A stretch of 64,000 bases of DNA from CAIWHR01 sp963846855 (GTDB taxonomy: Bacteria; Pseudomonadota; Gammaproteobacteria; Burkholderiales; Casimicrobiaceae): the NCBI GenBank assembly GCA_963846855.1, contig CAWJXK010000004.1, positions 248,001-312,000 on the forward strand, written 5' to 3'. The translations under genes and the position numbers were made by a program. The first letter of the stretch is position 1; each line of letters starts with the position of its first letter. The notes beneath the pieces were generated by a model. That model did no database searches. It had not been told where the DNA came from and saw only the letters and a program-made list of their open reading frames with translations. Of the stretch, positions 26,477-35,881 are shown piece after piece.

Positions 26477-27049
26477 ATGAACCTCGACACCGCCCTCGGC
26501 ACGAACGGCGACTCCGCCACGGGCGGCGACCAGCGGCGCGTGCGCTTCGCGCCGCTTGCGCAGGATGACCTTCCGCTGCTGCACCGCTGGCTGAACGCGC
26601 CGCACGTGGTGGCCGGTTATTCGCGCGTGCCGACGACCGCCGAGGAAATCGCTGTGAAGTACGGCCCCCGCATCGCGGGATCGGAGCCGGTGCGCGGTTA
26701 CGTGGCGTCCGTCGATGGCAAGCCGATCGGGTACGTGCAGGTCTACCGCGTCGCCGACTTTCCCGCCTACCTCGCCGCCGTCGGCGATGCCGGCGACGAT
26801 GCGGCGATCGACGTGCTGATCGGTGAAATCGAATATACCGGGCGCGGGCTCGGCCGGCGGGTCATCGCCGCGGCCGTCGACGAGATCGTGTGGCCGGTGT
26901 TCGGGGCGCGGCGCTGCTATGCGTGTCCCCGGCACGACAATGTCTCGTCGGTCCGCGCATTCATGAAGGCGGGTTTCCGCGCATTGCGGCCGATCGACGT
27001 CGCCGATGGCGAGCGCGAGCTGCTGATGCAGCGCGAGCGCCCGGGCTGA
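26477..27049 (+). CDS. GNAT family N-acetyltransferase
   Basis: Acetyl-CoA-dependent acetyltransferase of 190 residues. The fold is recognisable from LLHRWLNAPHVVAGY near residue 35, IDVLIGEIEYTGRGLGRRVI (acetyl-CoA loop, motif A) and the NVSSVRAFMKAGF C-terminal motif. It resembles the aminoglycoside 6'-acetyltransferase/siderophore acetylase branch more than RimI. Substrate cannot be told. The start ATG at 26477 is 39 nt after the DUF3460 stop. A palindromic repeat begins 42 nt after its end. Confidence 0.75.
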   Translation: MNLDTALGTNGDSATGGDQRRVRFAPLAQDDLPLLHRWLNAPHVVAGYSRVPTTAEEIAVKYGPRIAGSEPVRGYVASVDGKPIGYVQVYRVADFPAYLAAVGDAGDDAAIDVLIGEIEYTGRGLGRRVIAAAVDEIVWPVFGARRCYACPRHDNVSSVRAFMKAGFRALRPIDVADGERELLMQRERPG

Positions 27050-27090
27050 TCACCCCGACATCCGGCTATGTCCCGCGCGCCTGGCGGACC

Positions 27091-27237
27091 AGCGGACCGT
27101 CAGAAATCGTCGCGAGGAGGCCGGGATGCGAGGCGCGCGGGGGCGAGAAACCGGAGCGTACACGGCGGTACGTGAGGATTTCGCGCCCACGTGCAACGAA
27201 GCAGACCGGACCCGCAGCAGATTTATGACGGTCCGCT
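27091..27237. repeat. Palindromic element, family C, at the 3' end of surA
   Basis: A 147-bp stretch bounded by 18-bp inverted repeats: AGCGGACCGTCAGAAATC at 27091-27108 and GATTTATGACGGTCCGCT at 27220-27237, one mismatch. No coding content is supported. The right arm carries the surA stop codon (TAG, minus strand 27238-27236). It looks like a small non-autonomous element or an elaborate transcript-end structure. Confidence 0.6.
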
Positions 27238-28618
27238 ATCTTTCGTCGGTCTTGATCTCGACATACGCGCGATCGCGCGTCTGCCGCAGCCAGTCCTGGA
27301 ACATCTCGTCGGACTTGCGCTGGCGCAGCGCCTGGCGCGCCTGATCGCGCTTGCGCTCGGCGGTGATGTCCTGTGTCCGGCGCCCGGTCACCTGAATCAG
27401 GTGCCAGCCGAACGTGGTGCGCACCGGCGGCGAGAGCTCGTCGATCTTGAGAGCATTCATCGCCTGCTCGAACGCCGGCACCGTGTCCCCGGGCGACACC
27501 CACCCGAGGTCGCCTCCCTTGGCAGCGCTGCCGTCGTCGGAGCTGAGCTTCGCCTGATCCTCGAATTTCGTCCCGCCGCTGACGATGCGGTCGCGGATCC
27601 GCTCGATGCGCAGCTTGGCCTCGGAGTCCGACACGATCTCGTTGACCTTGATCAGGATGTGGCGCGCATGCGTCTGCTCGACGATCGTCGGCGTGTCGCG
27701 GTTGCGCGTCTCCTGCACCTTGACGATATGAAAGCCGTTCGCCGAGCGCAGCACGTCGGAGACGTCGCCCGGCTTCATCGTGCGCACCTGCTCGGCGAAC
27801 ACGGTCGGCATCCGCGCCGCGGTTCGCCATCCCAGCGAGCCGCCCTGCAGCGCGTCCTGCGCGTCGGAGAACCCCGCCGCGACCTGGGCAAAGTCGGTGC
27901 CGCCGCGTATCTGCTTCAGCGCATCCTCGGCGCGCGCCCGCTTGACCTCGATCTGCTCGGGCGACGCCTGCTCCGGCACCAGGACGAGGATGTGCGAAAG
28001 CCGATACTCGACGTCGCCGCCCGCCTGCGCGTCCTGCGTCGCGAGGAAGTTGTCGACCTCGGATTCGCTGACGGTGACGCGACCGTCGACGTCGCGCTCG
28101 CGCAGGCGCTGGACGATGATCTCGTTGCGGATGTCCTCGCGGAACTTCGCGTACGACGTCCCTTCCTTCTCGAGCGCCTTGCGGAACTCCTCGGGTGTCA
28201 TCTTGTTGTCCTGGGCGATGCGCGCGATCGTGCGCTCGACCTGCGTGTCGTCGACACGCACACCGGTCTCCTTCGCGAACTGCAGCAGCGCCCGCTCGGT
28301 GATGAGCCGCTCCAGCACCTGCTTCTCGAGCGTGTCGGCGTTCGGCGGAGTCACGTTCTGCGTCTTCATCTGCGCAAGCGCAACCTGCTTCTGCACGTCG
28401 ATTTCATGCTGCGTGAGCGCCTCGTCGTTGACGATCGCGACGACCCGGTCGAGCGTGATCGTGCCGCCCGGGCGCACCGGTGTGGACGGCTGCACGATGC
28501 GCGGAGAGGGCGTACGGACGGGCGCTGGAGTGTTTTGCGCCGCCGCGGTCGCGGCGGCCAGTGCTGCGGCGAGCGCCAGTGCGGCGACGGCGGCGCGCGC
28601 GAATCGGTATGCGGACAT
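27236..28618 (-). CDS. surA: Periplasmic chaperone and peptidyl-prolyl isomerase SurA
   Basis: Protein of 460 residues with a signal peptide (about 1-27), an N-terminal SurA domain starting LDRVVAIVNDEALTQHEI, and two parvulin domains (about 200-300 and 315-415) with RLSHILVLVPE and HARHILIKVNE. SurA escorts unfolded outer-membrane proteins, including LptD, to the assembly machinery. It lies 9 nt downstream of lptD in the same direction, the usual lptD-surA pair. It ends in TAG, and that stop sits in the arm of a palindromic repeat. The pdxA and ksgA genes often found next in proteobacteria are absent. Confidence 0.95.
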   Translation of the reverse strand: MSAYRFARAAVAALALAAALAAATAAAQNTPAPVRTPSPRIVQPSTPVRPGGTITLDRVVAIVNDEALTQHEIDVQKQVALAQMKTQNVTPPNADTLEKQVLERLITERALLQFAKETGVRVDDTQVERTIARIAQDNKMTPEEFRKALEKEGTSYAKFREDIRNEIIVQRLRERDVDGRVTVSESEVDNFLATQDAQAGGDVEYRLSHILVLVPEQASPEQIEVKRARAEDALKQIRGGTDFAQVAAGFSDAQDALQGGSLGWRTAARMPTVFAEQVRTMKPGDVSDVLRSANGFHIVKVQETRNRDTPTIVEQTHARHILIKVNEIVSDSEAKLRIERIRDRIVSGGTKFEDQAKLSSDDGSAAKGGDLGWVSPGDTVPAFEQAMNALKIDELSPPVRTTFGWHLIQVTGRRTQDITAERKRDQARQALRQRKSDEMFQDWLRQTRDRAYVEIKTDER

Positions 28619-28627
28619 GCAAGACCT

Positions 28628-30997
28628 CTAGAACTCGGTGAACTCGCTGTAACGTTCGCGAAGACCGACCGTCGAATCGTTGGTCTTCTGATAGCCTGGG
28701 ATGCTGCGGCGCAGGAGGTCGAGCGGATTGGTGCCGAACCGGGCGAGCCCGTTGAGCTCGATCTGCACGTAAACGGAGTTGGTCGTCGTCTGCGACGTCG
28801 TCGTGAGCCGCTGGCCGACCAGCCGCAACGTCCAGCATCCCGCATTGTACTCGATGCCGGCCACGGCCTCCAGCGTCTTGTTGTCGATCAGCGAATAGTT
28901 CCAGCGTCCGAGAAGGGTCAAGGCGCCGTCGATCGGCCATTGCGCTGACACGTCGAACTGCTTCAGCGGCGCGGGCAGGCCGCTTTCGTCCACCAGCAGC
29001 CGGGAATACCGGTAGACGACATTGACGACTTTTCCGATGGCGGGCGTGTAGCGCACCGCGGCGTCGAGCTTCTCGGTCAGCGACGAGTCGAAGTTGTATT
29101 GCCAAAGCCCGGAAAGCGCCCAGACGTCGGAGAGCCGCCCCTCGGCGCCGACCAGAAGATCCGACGTCGACGCCGCGCGCGGGACCTCGTTCAGCACGAC
29201 CTGCTGCGCCTGGAAGTAGAACCGCTCGCCAAGCACGAGATGCAGCCGCTCCGCCCCCGTGGCAGGATCGAGCAGCCGGGACGACAGCGCGAGCGTCAGC
29301 TGGTTCGCGTCGCCGATGCGGTCGTTGCCGAGATAGCGGTTGGGGCTGAAAAGCTGCGAGAAATTGTAATCGTCCAGCGCGGTATCGAAGATCGGCGCGG
29401 CGCTCTGGTCCTTGTACGGCACGTACACGTAGTACGCGCGCGGCTCGAGCGTCTGGATGAATTTGTCGCCGAGGAGATCGAGGTCGCGCTCGAAGGTGAG
29501 GCCCGCGTCGACCGATGTGATCGGAATCACGTAGTCCTGGTGCGTGCGATCGGGCGTCGCGTTGTCGAGCTCGTAGACTCGCGCGTGCACACCCGCCTGC
29601 GCGTTGAAGAACCACGCCGCGCCCTGGCGCTGGAACCCGACGGTGGGCCACGCGTAGGCGCGCTGCCCCTCGACCAGCACCGGATTGCGAAAGTCCGCGT
29701 ATTCGGCGTGCCCCGAAAGCGTGAGTCCGGCCCAATCGGTCTCCTGCAGCGACGCGTAGATCTGCGGCACGCGATTGTACGGGGGCGGCCCCGGCGGAAC
29801 GTTGGGGTCGGCGAGCGTCTGGAACGCCTGTGCCTGCGCGACGACCTGCCAAGGACCGCTCGTGTAGGAGACGCCCCCCTGCCGCGGCAGCGTCGTCTGC
29901 GAGGTGAGCCCGACATTGCTCGACAGGTCGGAAAAATAGGTATTGTCGGACACCTTGTTGAGATTCCAGAACGCGGCGAGTCCCGGTGCTTCGGCGAACG
30001 ATTGGTTGTGCTTCCACGACAGCGCGTAGCGGTTGGTGCCGGTCTGCCGGTCGTGGTCGAGGTAGGCGGCTTCGGCCTCGCCCTGCGCATTCTCGAACAG
30101 ATAGCGTCCCTGCGCACCGATCTGCAGCCCGCGCTTGGTCATTTCATGCGCGACCAGCGTCGCGTCGTAGTTCGGTGCGAGATTCAAGTAATACGGCTGC
30201 GCATATTCGAATCCGCGGATGCCGGTCGACCCAATCACCGGCGTCAGGAACCCCGACTTGCGGTCGTTGGAAAGCGGGAAGTCGAGCCACGGCGTGTAGG
30301 CGACCGGCGCACCGAGAAAGGTGAGCGTGGCGTCGTGCCCCGTGCCTTCCATCTTCGCCTTGTCGACGTCGAGCTCGCCCATCCGAATGTACCAGTCCTC
30401 GCTCGGCGCATTGCAGGTCGTGTAGCGTGCTGTCGTGATCTTGTATTGGTCCGGGCCCACGAACACAAGTTCCGCGGCGCTGCCGCGTCCGCCCGTCTCG
30501 CCGACGAAGAACTGCGGCGTCGAGAAAAACCCCGTCTCGGTGTCGCGCTTGTAGCGAAGCTCCGGGCCGCTTATCCAGTCGATGCCGTGCCGGATGAGGA
30601 CATCCCCCTTCGCCCATACTTCCTGCTGCGTGAAATCGTAGCGGAGCCAGTCGGCGAGCACCGTGTCGCGCCGCGTGCGAAGCTCGACCTTGCCGGTTGC
30701 CTCGACGTATTCGTCGCCGACGCCTTCGATGCGATCGGCGCGCAGGAAGACCGCCGTGTCGCCGAGCTCGATGGGCGCGAGCTTAAGCGGCACCGCCTGC
30801 GAGGGCGCGGTCCCCGGCGTCCGCGTGTCGGCCGGGCCCGGCGCGGAACCGCGCAGCGGCACCGGTACGAGCGCCGGCGCGAGCTTCAATTCCGGTTGCG
30901 GCAACGCGGCGTCCGTTCCGGCCGCCTGTCCGAGCGCGCGCGCCGGCGCGAGCGCGGACAGGATTGCCACCATCAGTAGGGACGGCCGGAGATTCAT
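28628..30997 (-). CDS. lptD: LPS assembly outer-membrane protein LptD
   Basis: Outer-membrane protein of 789 residues with a signal peptide (MNLRPSLLMVAILSALAPARALG), a proline-rich linker, an OstA/LptA-like jellyroll (about 85-200, ADRIEGVGDEYVEATGKVELR) and a long C-terminal barrel rich in alternating aromatic residues. With LptE it inserts LPS into the outer leaflet. The open frame extends 76 codons upstream, but the ATG at 30997 gives the signal peptide. It is divergent from amgK across about 140 nt that must hold both promoters. Confidence 0.93.
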   Translation of the reverse strand: MNLRPSLLMVAILSALAPARALGQAAGTDAALPQPELKLAPALVPVPLRGSAPGPADTRTPGTAPSQAVPLKLAPIELGDTAVFLRADRIEGVGDEYVEATGKVELRTRRDTVLADWLRYDFTQQEVWAKGDVLIRHGIDWISGPELRYKRDTETGFFSTPQFFVGETGGRGSAAELVFVGPDQYKITTARYTTCNAPSEDWYIRMGELDVDKAKMEGTGHDATLTFLGAPVAYTPWLDFPLSNDRKSGFLTPVIGSTGIRGFEYAQPYYLNLAPNYDATLVAHEMTKRGLQIGAQGRYLFENAQGEAEAAYLDHDRQTGTNRYALSWKHNQSFAEAPGLAAFWNLNKVSDNTYFSDLSSNVGLTSQTTLPRQGGVSYTSGPWQVVAQAQAFQTLADPNVPPGPPPYNRVPQIYASLQETDWAGLTLSGHAEYADFRNPVLVEGQRAYAWPTVGFQRQGAAWFFNAQAGVHARVYELDNATPDRTHQDYVIPITSVDAGLTFERDLDLLGDKFIQTLEPRAYYVYVPYKDQSAAPIFDTALDDYNFSQLFSPNRYLGNDRIGDANQLTLALSSRLLDPATGAERLHLVLGERFYFQAQQVVLNEVPRAASTSDLLVGAEGRLSDVWALSGLWQYNFDSSLTEKLDAAVRYTPAIGKVVNVVYRYSRLLVDESGLPAPLKQFDVSAQWPIDGALTLLGRWNYSLIDNKTLEAVAGIEYNAGCWTLRLVGQRLTTTSQTTTNSVYVQIELNGLARFGTNPLDLLRRSIPGYQKTNDSTVGLRERYSEFTEF

Positions 30998-31133
30998 CTG
31001 GGGATGAAACGACGCTGCGGATCGCGATGGTAAGATGGCGCATTCTAACGTGATGCGTCGCGATTCCAGCCGCGAGGTCGCGAACGCGCGAAGCGGCGTC
31101 GCCGCCAGTCCCGCTCCGCTTCCACCGTCAACG

Positions 31134-32168
31134 ATGCCCGCGCCTCCGACGAGCGGCCGCGACCTGCGCCTCGACACGCTGACCGCGTGGACGGCCGGGA
31201 TCCTCGGCACGCGCGAATTCAGCATCGCCCCGGCCTCGGCCGACGCGAGCTTCCGCCGCTATTTCCGGGTCGCCCCGGTCGCGCCATGGCAGGGACGCGC
31301 GACGCTGATCGTGATGGACGCGCCGCCGCCCATGGAGGACTGCCGGCCGTTCGTGCATGTTGCGCGCCTGCTGCGCGAGGCCGGCGTCAACGCGCCGGAA
31401 ATCCTCGCCGAAGACCTGCCGCGCGGATTCCTGCTGCAGAGCGATCTCGGTCCTCGCACCTATCTGTCCGCGCTCGACAACGCGAGCGCGCCGCCGCTTT
31501 ATTCGGCCGCCATCGACGCGCTGATCCTGTGGCAGCGGGCGACACGCTCGCACGAGCTCCCGCCGTACGACGAGGCGCTGCTCGCGCGCGAGCTCGACCT
31601 CTTTCCGGACTGGTACGTCGCGCGTCATCTCGGCATCGGCCTGACGGAATCGCAGCGTGAAACGCTCGCCGCCGCCTTCCGGGCGATCCTCGACAACAGT
31701 CTGGCGCAGCCGCGCGTCTACGTGCATCGCGATTACCACTCGCGCAACCTGATGGTCTCGAATCCCAACCCGGGGGTGCTCGATTTCCAGGACGCGGTCA
31801 TCGGCCCGGTCACCTATGACCTGGTCTCGCTGCTGCGCGATGCCTACATCGCGTGGGACGAGGCGCGGGAGCAGGACTGGGCGGCGCGCTACTGGGAGCG
31901 CGCGCGGAGCGCCGGGCTGCCGGTCGGCGCCGATTTCGCAGCGTTCTGGCGCGATTTCGAATGGATGGGCGTGCAGCGCCAGCTCAAGGTGCTCGGTATC
32001 TTCGCGCGTCTCGCGTATCGCGACGGCAAGACCGCCTACCTCGCCGACATGCCGCGAGTGTTGGCCTACCTGCGCGCCGCGTGCGGTCGGTATCCGGCGC
32101 TCGCGCCGCTGGCGGCGCTCCTCGACGCGCTGCACCGGCGGCGGCCGGTCGCGGGGCACACGGCCTGA
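31134..32168 (+). CDS. amgK: N-acetylmuramate/N-acetylglucosamine kinase AmgK
   Basis: Cytoplasmic phosphotransferase of 344 residues of the aminoglycoside-phosphotransferase fold. It has SADASFRRYFRV near the N-terminus, the catalytic HRDYHSRNLMV loop and the metal-binding LDFQDAVIGP. AmgK phosphorylates recovered MurNAc or GlcNAc at the anomeric carbon in the shortcut recycling route to UDP-MurNAc. The start at 31134 gives the family-like MPAPPTSGRDLRLDTLTAW. In-frame ATGs at 31035 and 31053 would add up to 33 residues and run into the divergent lptD promoter. murU follows after 1 nt. Confidence 0.9.
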   Translation: MPAPPTSGRDLRLDTLTAWTAGILGTREFSIAPASADASFRRYFRVAPVAPWQGRATLIVMDAPPPMEDCRPFVHVARLLREAGVNAPEILAEDLPRGFLLQSDLGPRTYLSALDNASAPPLYSAAIDALILWQRATRSHELPPYDEALLARELDLFPDWYVARHLGIGLTESQRETLAAAFRAILDNSLAQPRVYVHRDYHSRNLMVSNPNPGVLDFQDAVIGPVTYDLVSLLRDAYIAWDEAREQDWAARYWERARSAGLPVGADFAAFWRDFEWMGVQRQLKVLGIFARLAYRDGKTAYLADMPRVLAYLRAACGRYPALAPLAALLDALHRRRPVAGHTA

Positions 32169-32169
32169 C

Positions 32170-32895
32170 ATGGCGATCAGCGCGATGATCCTGGCCGCCG
32201 GACGCGGCGAGCGCATGCGGCCGCTTTCGGACGCGTGCCCCAAGCCGCTGCTCGAGGTCGGCGGCAAGCCGCTCATCGCGTGGCAGATCGACGCGCTCGC
32301 GCGGGCCGGCTTCCGCGACATCGTCATCAATGTGGCGCATCACGCGGGGCGCCTCGTCGACGCGCTGGGCGACGGCGCGGCGCGCGGCGTGTCGTTGCGC
32401 TGGTCGCTCGAGCCCGAGGCCTACGAGACGGCCGGCGGCATCGTCACCGCGCTGCCGCTGCTCGCACCGGGCCCGTTCCTCGTCGTCAGCGCCGACATCC
32501 ACACCGATTTCGACTACGCGTCGCTCTTGCCTCGCGCGCAAGCGATGGCGAGCGACCCGGAACGGCCGCGCGCGCATCTCGTGATGGTGCCCACCTCGGC
32601 GCGTCATCCCGCGGGCGATTTCTTCCTCGAAGGCGGCATGCTGCGCGAGGGCGGCGGCGAAAAACTCGTCTACGGAAACATCGCGCTTCACGACACGGCG
32701 CTCTTCGCTGAACTTCAACCGCGCACGCGTATCAAACTTCTTCCGCTATGGCAGCAATGGATCGCGCGCGGCCAGGTGAGCGGAGAGCGCTACGACGGCC
32801 CCTGGATCAACGTCGGCACGCCGAAGGACCTGTCGCTGCTCGACGCGGTCTTGCGCCGCCGCGACGGCCCGACCCCTGAACAGGACCTCGCGTGA
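32170..32895 (+). CDS. murU: N-acetylmuramate-1-phosphate uridylyltransferase MurU
   Basis: Nucleotidyltransferase of 241 residues with the signature LAAGRGERMRPLSDACPKPL and the SADIHTDFDY metal site. MurU converts MurNAc-1-phosphate to UDP-MurNAc, the step after AmgK, bypassing MurA and giving intrinsic fosfomycin tolerance where characterised in pseudomonads. It follows amgK with almost no gap, and its TGA overlaps the GTG of the oligopeptidase gene. Assignment rests on motif plus partnership with amgK. Confidence 0.9.
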   Translation: MAISAMILAAGRGERMRPLSDACPKPLLEVGGKPLIAWQIDALARAGFRDIVINVAHHAGRLVDALGDGAARGVSLRWSLEPEAYETAGGIVTALPLLAPGPFLVVSADIHTDFDYASLLPRAQAMASDPERPRAHLVMVPTSARHPAGDFFLEGGMLREGGGEKLVYGNIALHDTALFAELQPRTRIKLLPLWQQWIARGQVSGERYDGPWINVGTPKDLSLLDAVLRRRDGPTPEQDLA

Positions 32896-34940
32896 CCGCG
32901 ACCGGCAATCCGCTTCTCGATTTTTCCGGCCTGCCGCGCTTCGACGCGATCCGCGCCGAGCACGTGGCGCCCGCGATCGACCGCCTGATCGCCCAGGCGC
33001 GGGCGGCGGCGCAGATCGTGGCCACCGATGCGCGACCGGCCACTTGGGACCTTGTCGTCGTGCCGCTCGACGACGCGCTCGACCGGCTCGACCGGGCGTG
33101 GGGCGCAGTCAATCATCTCAATGCCGTCGTGAATTCGCCGGCGCTGCGAGAGGCCTACAACGCCAATCTGCCGAAGCTCACCGATTTTCACACCGATCTC
33201 GCGCAGGATCTTCGTCTCTACGGCCGCTACCGCGCGCTGGCCGGGGCGCCTGCCTTCGCGACGAGCGAGCCGGCGCAGCGCCGCGCGATCGAGAACGAGC
33301 TGCGCGATTTCCGCCTCGGAGGCGCGGAGCTGCCGGAAGCGGACAAGGCGCGCTTCAAGGCGCTGCAGGAAGAGCTCTCCGCGCTGTCGTCGACCTTCGA
33401 GGACAACGTGCTCGACGCGACCAACGACTGGGCGCTGTTCGTCGAGGACGAATCCGAGCTCGCGGGCGTGCCAGACGACGTGCTGCGCGCGCTGCGCGCC
33501 GAGGCGGCCGCCGAAGGCCGGAGCGGCTGCAAGCTCACGCTGCGGATGCCGTCGTATCTTCCGGTGATGCAATATGCGCGCAACCGTGAGCTGCGCTCGA
33601 CGCTGCACCGCGCGTATTCGACCCGCGCCTCCGAGCTGGGAGCGCGCCCGGATTGGGACAACACGCCGGTCATCCGGCGCATTCTCGCGCTGCGCCAGGA
33701 GGAAGCAAGGCTCCTCGGCTACGCGAACTACGCCGAGGTGTCGCTCGTCCCCAAGATGGCCGGCAGCGCCGCCGAGGTGATCGACTTCCTGCGCGAGCTC
33801 AACCGGAAGGCGCGGCCGTTCGCGCTCTCCGACATCGGCGAGCTCGCCGAATTCGGGCGCGCCACGCTCGGCATCGGGACGCTCGCACCGCACGACCTCG
33901 CCTTCGCGTCGGAGCGCCTGAAGGAGCATCGCTACGCGTTCTCCGATCAGCAGGTGCGCCAGTATTTTCCCGAGCACCGGGTACTCGGCGGATTGTTCCG
34001 CGTCGCCGAAACGCTTTACGGCATCACGATCCGCAAGGCGTCCGCGGCGACGTGGCATCCGGACGTCCGTTTCTTCGAGATCCGCGATGTCGCCGGGCTT
34101 CGCATCGGCGAGTTCTATCTCGACCTGTACGCGCGGCCGGGCAAGCAGGGCGGCGCGTGGATGGACGCGGCAATCGATCGCCGCAGTGTCGGCGGCGCGG
34201 TCCAGCACCCCGTCGCCTACCTCACCTGCAACCTGTCGGCGCCGGAGCCGGGGCGCCCCGCGACGTTCACGCACGACGAAGTCACGACGATCTTCCACGA
34301 GTTCGGGCACGGGCTCCACCAGCTCCTGACGCGCGTCGACGTCGCCGGCGTGTCCGGCATCCACGGCGTCGAATGGGACGCAGTCGAGCTGCCCAGCCAG
34401 TTCATGGAGAATTTCTGCTGGGAATGGGACGTGCTCTCGCAGATGACCGAGCACGTCGACACCGGACTCCCGCTGCCGCGCGCGCTGTTCGACCGGATGG
34501 TCGCCGCGAAGAATTTCCAGAGCGGCCTCGTGACGCTGCGTCACCTCGAGTTCGGGCTGTTCGACATGCTCTTGCACTCGACGTATGACCCCGCCGGCGC
34601 GGCGTCGCCGCGGGACGTCGAGGAAAGCGTCCGGCGCGAGATTGCGGTCGTGCCGCGCGCCGCCTACGACCGGTTCACGCATTCGTTCCGCCACATATTC
34701 GCGGGCGGATATGCCGCCGGCTACTACAGCTACAAGTGGGCGGAGGTGCTCTCCGCCGACGCATTCAGCCTGTTCGAGGAGGTCGGCGTGCTCTCGCCCG
34801 TGGCCGGAGCGCGCTTTCGCGACGAGGTGCTGGCGCGGGGGGGCAGCCGGCCGGCGCTGGAGTCGTTCGTCGCCTTCCGCGGCCGCACGCCCCAAATCGA
34901 CGCCCTTCTGCGGCATAATGGAATGATCGGTACCGCCTGA
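32892..34940 (+). CDS. prlC: Oligopeptidase A (M3 family metallopeptidase)
   Basis: Cytoplasmic zinc peptidase of 682 residues, the usual length of OpdA/PrlC. The zinc-binding HEFGH is at residues 469-473, followed by GVEWDAVELPSQFMENFCWE with the third ligand. It degrades short peptides, including cleaved signal peptides. The GTG start overlaps the murU stop (GTGA). Confidence 0.93.
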   Translation: MTATGNPLLDFSGLPRFDAIRAEHVAPAIDRLIAQARAAAQIVATDARPATWDLVVVPLDDALDRLDRAWGAVNHLNAVVNSPALREAYNANLPKLTDFHTDLAQDLRLYGRYRALAGAPAFATSEPAQRRAIENELRDFRLGGAELPEADKARFKALQEELSALSSTFEDNVLDATNDWALFVEDESELAGVPDDVLRALRAEAAAEGRSGCKLTLRMPSYLPVMQYARNRELRSTLHRAYSTRASELGARPDWDNTPVIRRILALRQEEARLLGYANYAEVSLVPKMAGSAAEVIDFLRELNRKARPFALSDIGELAEFGRATLGIGTLAPHDLAFASERLKEHRYAFSDQQVRQYFPEHRVLGGLFRVAETLYGITIRKASAATWHPDVRFFEIRDVAGLRIGEFYLDLYARPGKQGGAWMDAAIDRRSVGGAVQHPVAYLTCNLSAPEPGRPATFTHDEVTTIFHEFGHGLHQLLTRVDVAGVSGIHGVEWDAVELPSQFMENFCWEWDVLSQMTEHVDTGLPLPRALFDRMVAAKNFQSGLVTLRHLEFGLFDMLLHSTYDPAGAASPRDVEESVRREIAVVPRAAYDRFTHSFRHIFAGGYAAGYYSYKWAEVLSADAFSLFEEVGVLSPVAGARFRDEVLARGGSRPALESFVAFRGRTPQIDALLRHNGMIGTA

Positions 34941-34949
34941 GGAGCCTGC

Positions 34950-35558
34950 ATGGCATACGCTACGACCCGAATATCAATGGCTTGCGGCATCGCCGCCGCC
35001 ATTTTCGCCGCCGGCGCCCTGGCGCAGCAGGCACAGGTCTACCGCTACGTCGACAAGGACGGGCATGTCGTCTACACCGATCGCCTTCCACCCGATGCGG
35101 CGAAGGACGTCCAGGCGAAACGGATGGGCGGAAACTTCGTCCAGAGCGACGAAATGTCGATCGCGACGCGGGAGGCCCAGGAGCGATTTCCGGTGAAGCT
35201 CTACACGTTTCCGTGCGGCGAGGTCTGCCGCGCGGGCGAGGCCCTGCTGAACCGCCGCGGCGTGCCCTACACGACGATCGCCGTCGACACGCCCGAGGGC
35301 TCGGAACAGCTCATGAAGGCCACGGGGGAATTGCAGGCACCGGTGCTGCAGATCGGCGACAAGCAGTTCGCCAAGGGCTACAGCGAAGCACGCTGGACCG
35401 CAATGCTCGACGAGGCGGGCTACCCGAAGGCGCCGGCCAACCGCCGCGCCGCGCCCACCCCTCGTGCTCCGGGGGACACTGGAGCCCCGGCGACGCCGTC
35501 ACCGGCCTCCGACGCCTCGCAAGCGGTCACCGCGCCAGGCACGTACCCGAAGCAATAG
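34950..35558 (+). CDS. Exported DUF4124-glutaredoxin-like protein
   Basis: Protein of 202 residues with a signal peptide (about 1-25). A DUF4124 module follows (QVYRYVDKDGHVVYTDRLPP), then a glutaredoxin-like domain (83-160) and a Pro/Ala-rich tail. The redox site reads FPCGEVCRAGE, so Cys89 and Cys93 form a CxxxC rather than the CxxC of glutaredoxins. QAPVLQIGDKQFAKGYSE matches the cis-Pro and glutathione-site region of the fold. The location would be periplasmic. A disulfide or thiol role is plausible but not shown. It follows prlC after 9 nt. Confidence 0.75.
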   Translation: MAYATTRISMACGIAAAIFAAGALAQQAQVYRYVDKDGHVVYTDRLPPDAAKDVQAKRMGGNFVQSDEMSIATREAQERFPVKLYTFPCGEVCRAGEALLNRRGVPYTTIAVDTPEGSEQLMKATGELQAPVLQIGDKQFAKGYSEARWTAMLDEAGYPKAPANRRAAPTPRAPGDTGAPATPSPASDASQAVTAPGTYPKQ

Positions 35559-35588
35559 CAGTAGCGAACGTTCGCGCGCCTGCGCCCA

Positions 35589-35881
35589 AGGAGCCTGTCG
35601 GGCCTGATTTCACGTATGCGTTGCCGGGCCAAAAAGGCGATGGATGCGCGGCGCGAGGCGCAGCGAATATCGTGAATCTTCGCAAGCCGAGCAACAAAGC
35701 AGACGCGCTTTTTGGCAGCGGGACCCAAATGAGCGAAGGGACGGGGCGCTTTGGGCGCCTCAGTTGGCAATCCCTGCGTTGCTCGCCCTTGGCATATTCC
35801 CGATATGCTCTCGGTCTCGCGCCTTGAACTGCGCCCAAAGCGCCTCCGTCGCATACGCGAAATCAGGCCCGACAGGCTCCT
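35589..35881. repeat. Palindromic MITE-like element, family B, at the 3' end of nuoN
   Basis: Element of 293 bp with 32-bp terminal inverted repeats (left 35589-35620 starting AGGAGCCTGTCGGGCCTGAT; right 35850-35881), one mismatch. TA follows the right end and AA precedes the left. No transposase and no supported gene. The nuoN stop codon (TAG on the minus strand, 35882-35880) falls on the right end. It fills the 321-nt gap between the glutaredoxin-like gene and nuoN. Confidence 0.8.

Noticed and set aside
31000..31225. 76-codon extension of lptD
   Set aside because: It lacks homology and would bury the signal peptide that begins at MNLRPS (30997).
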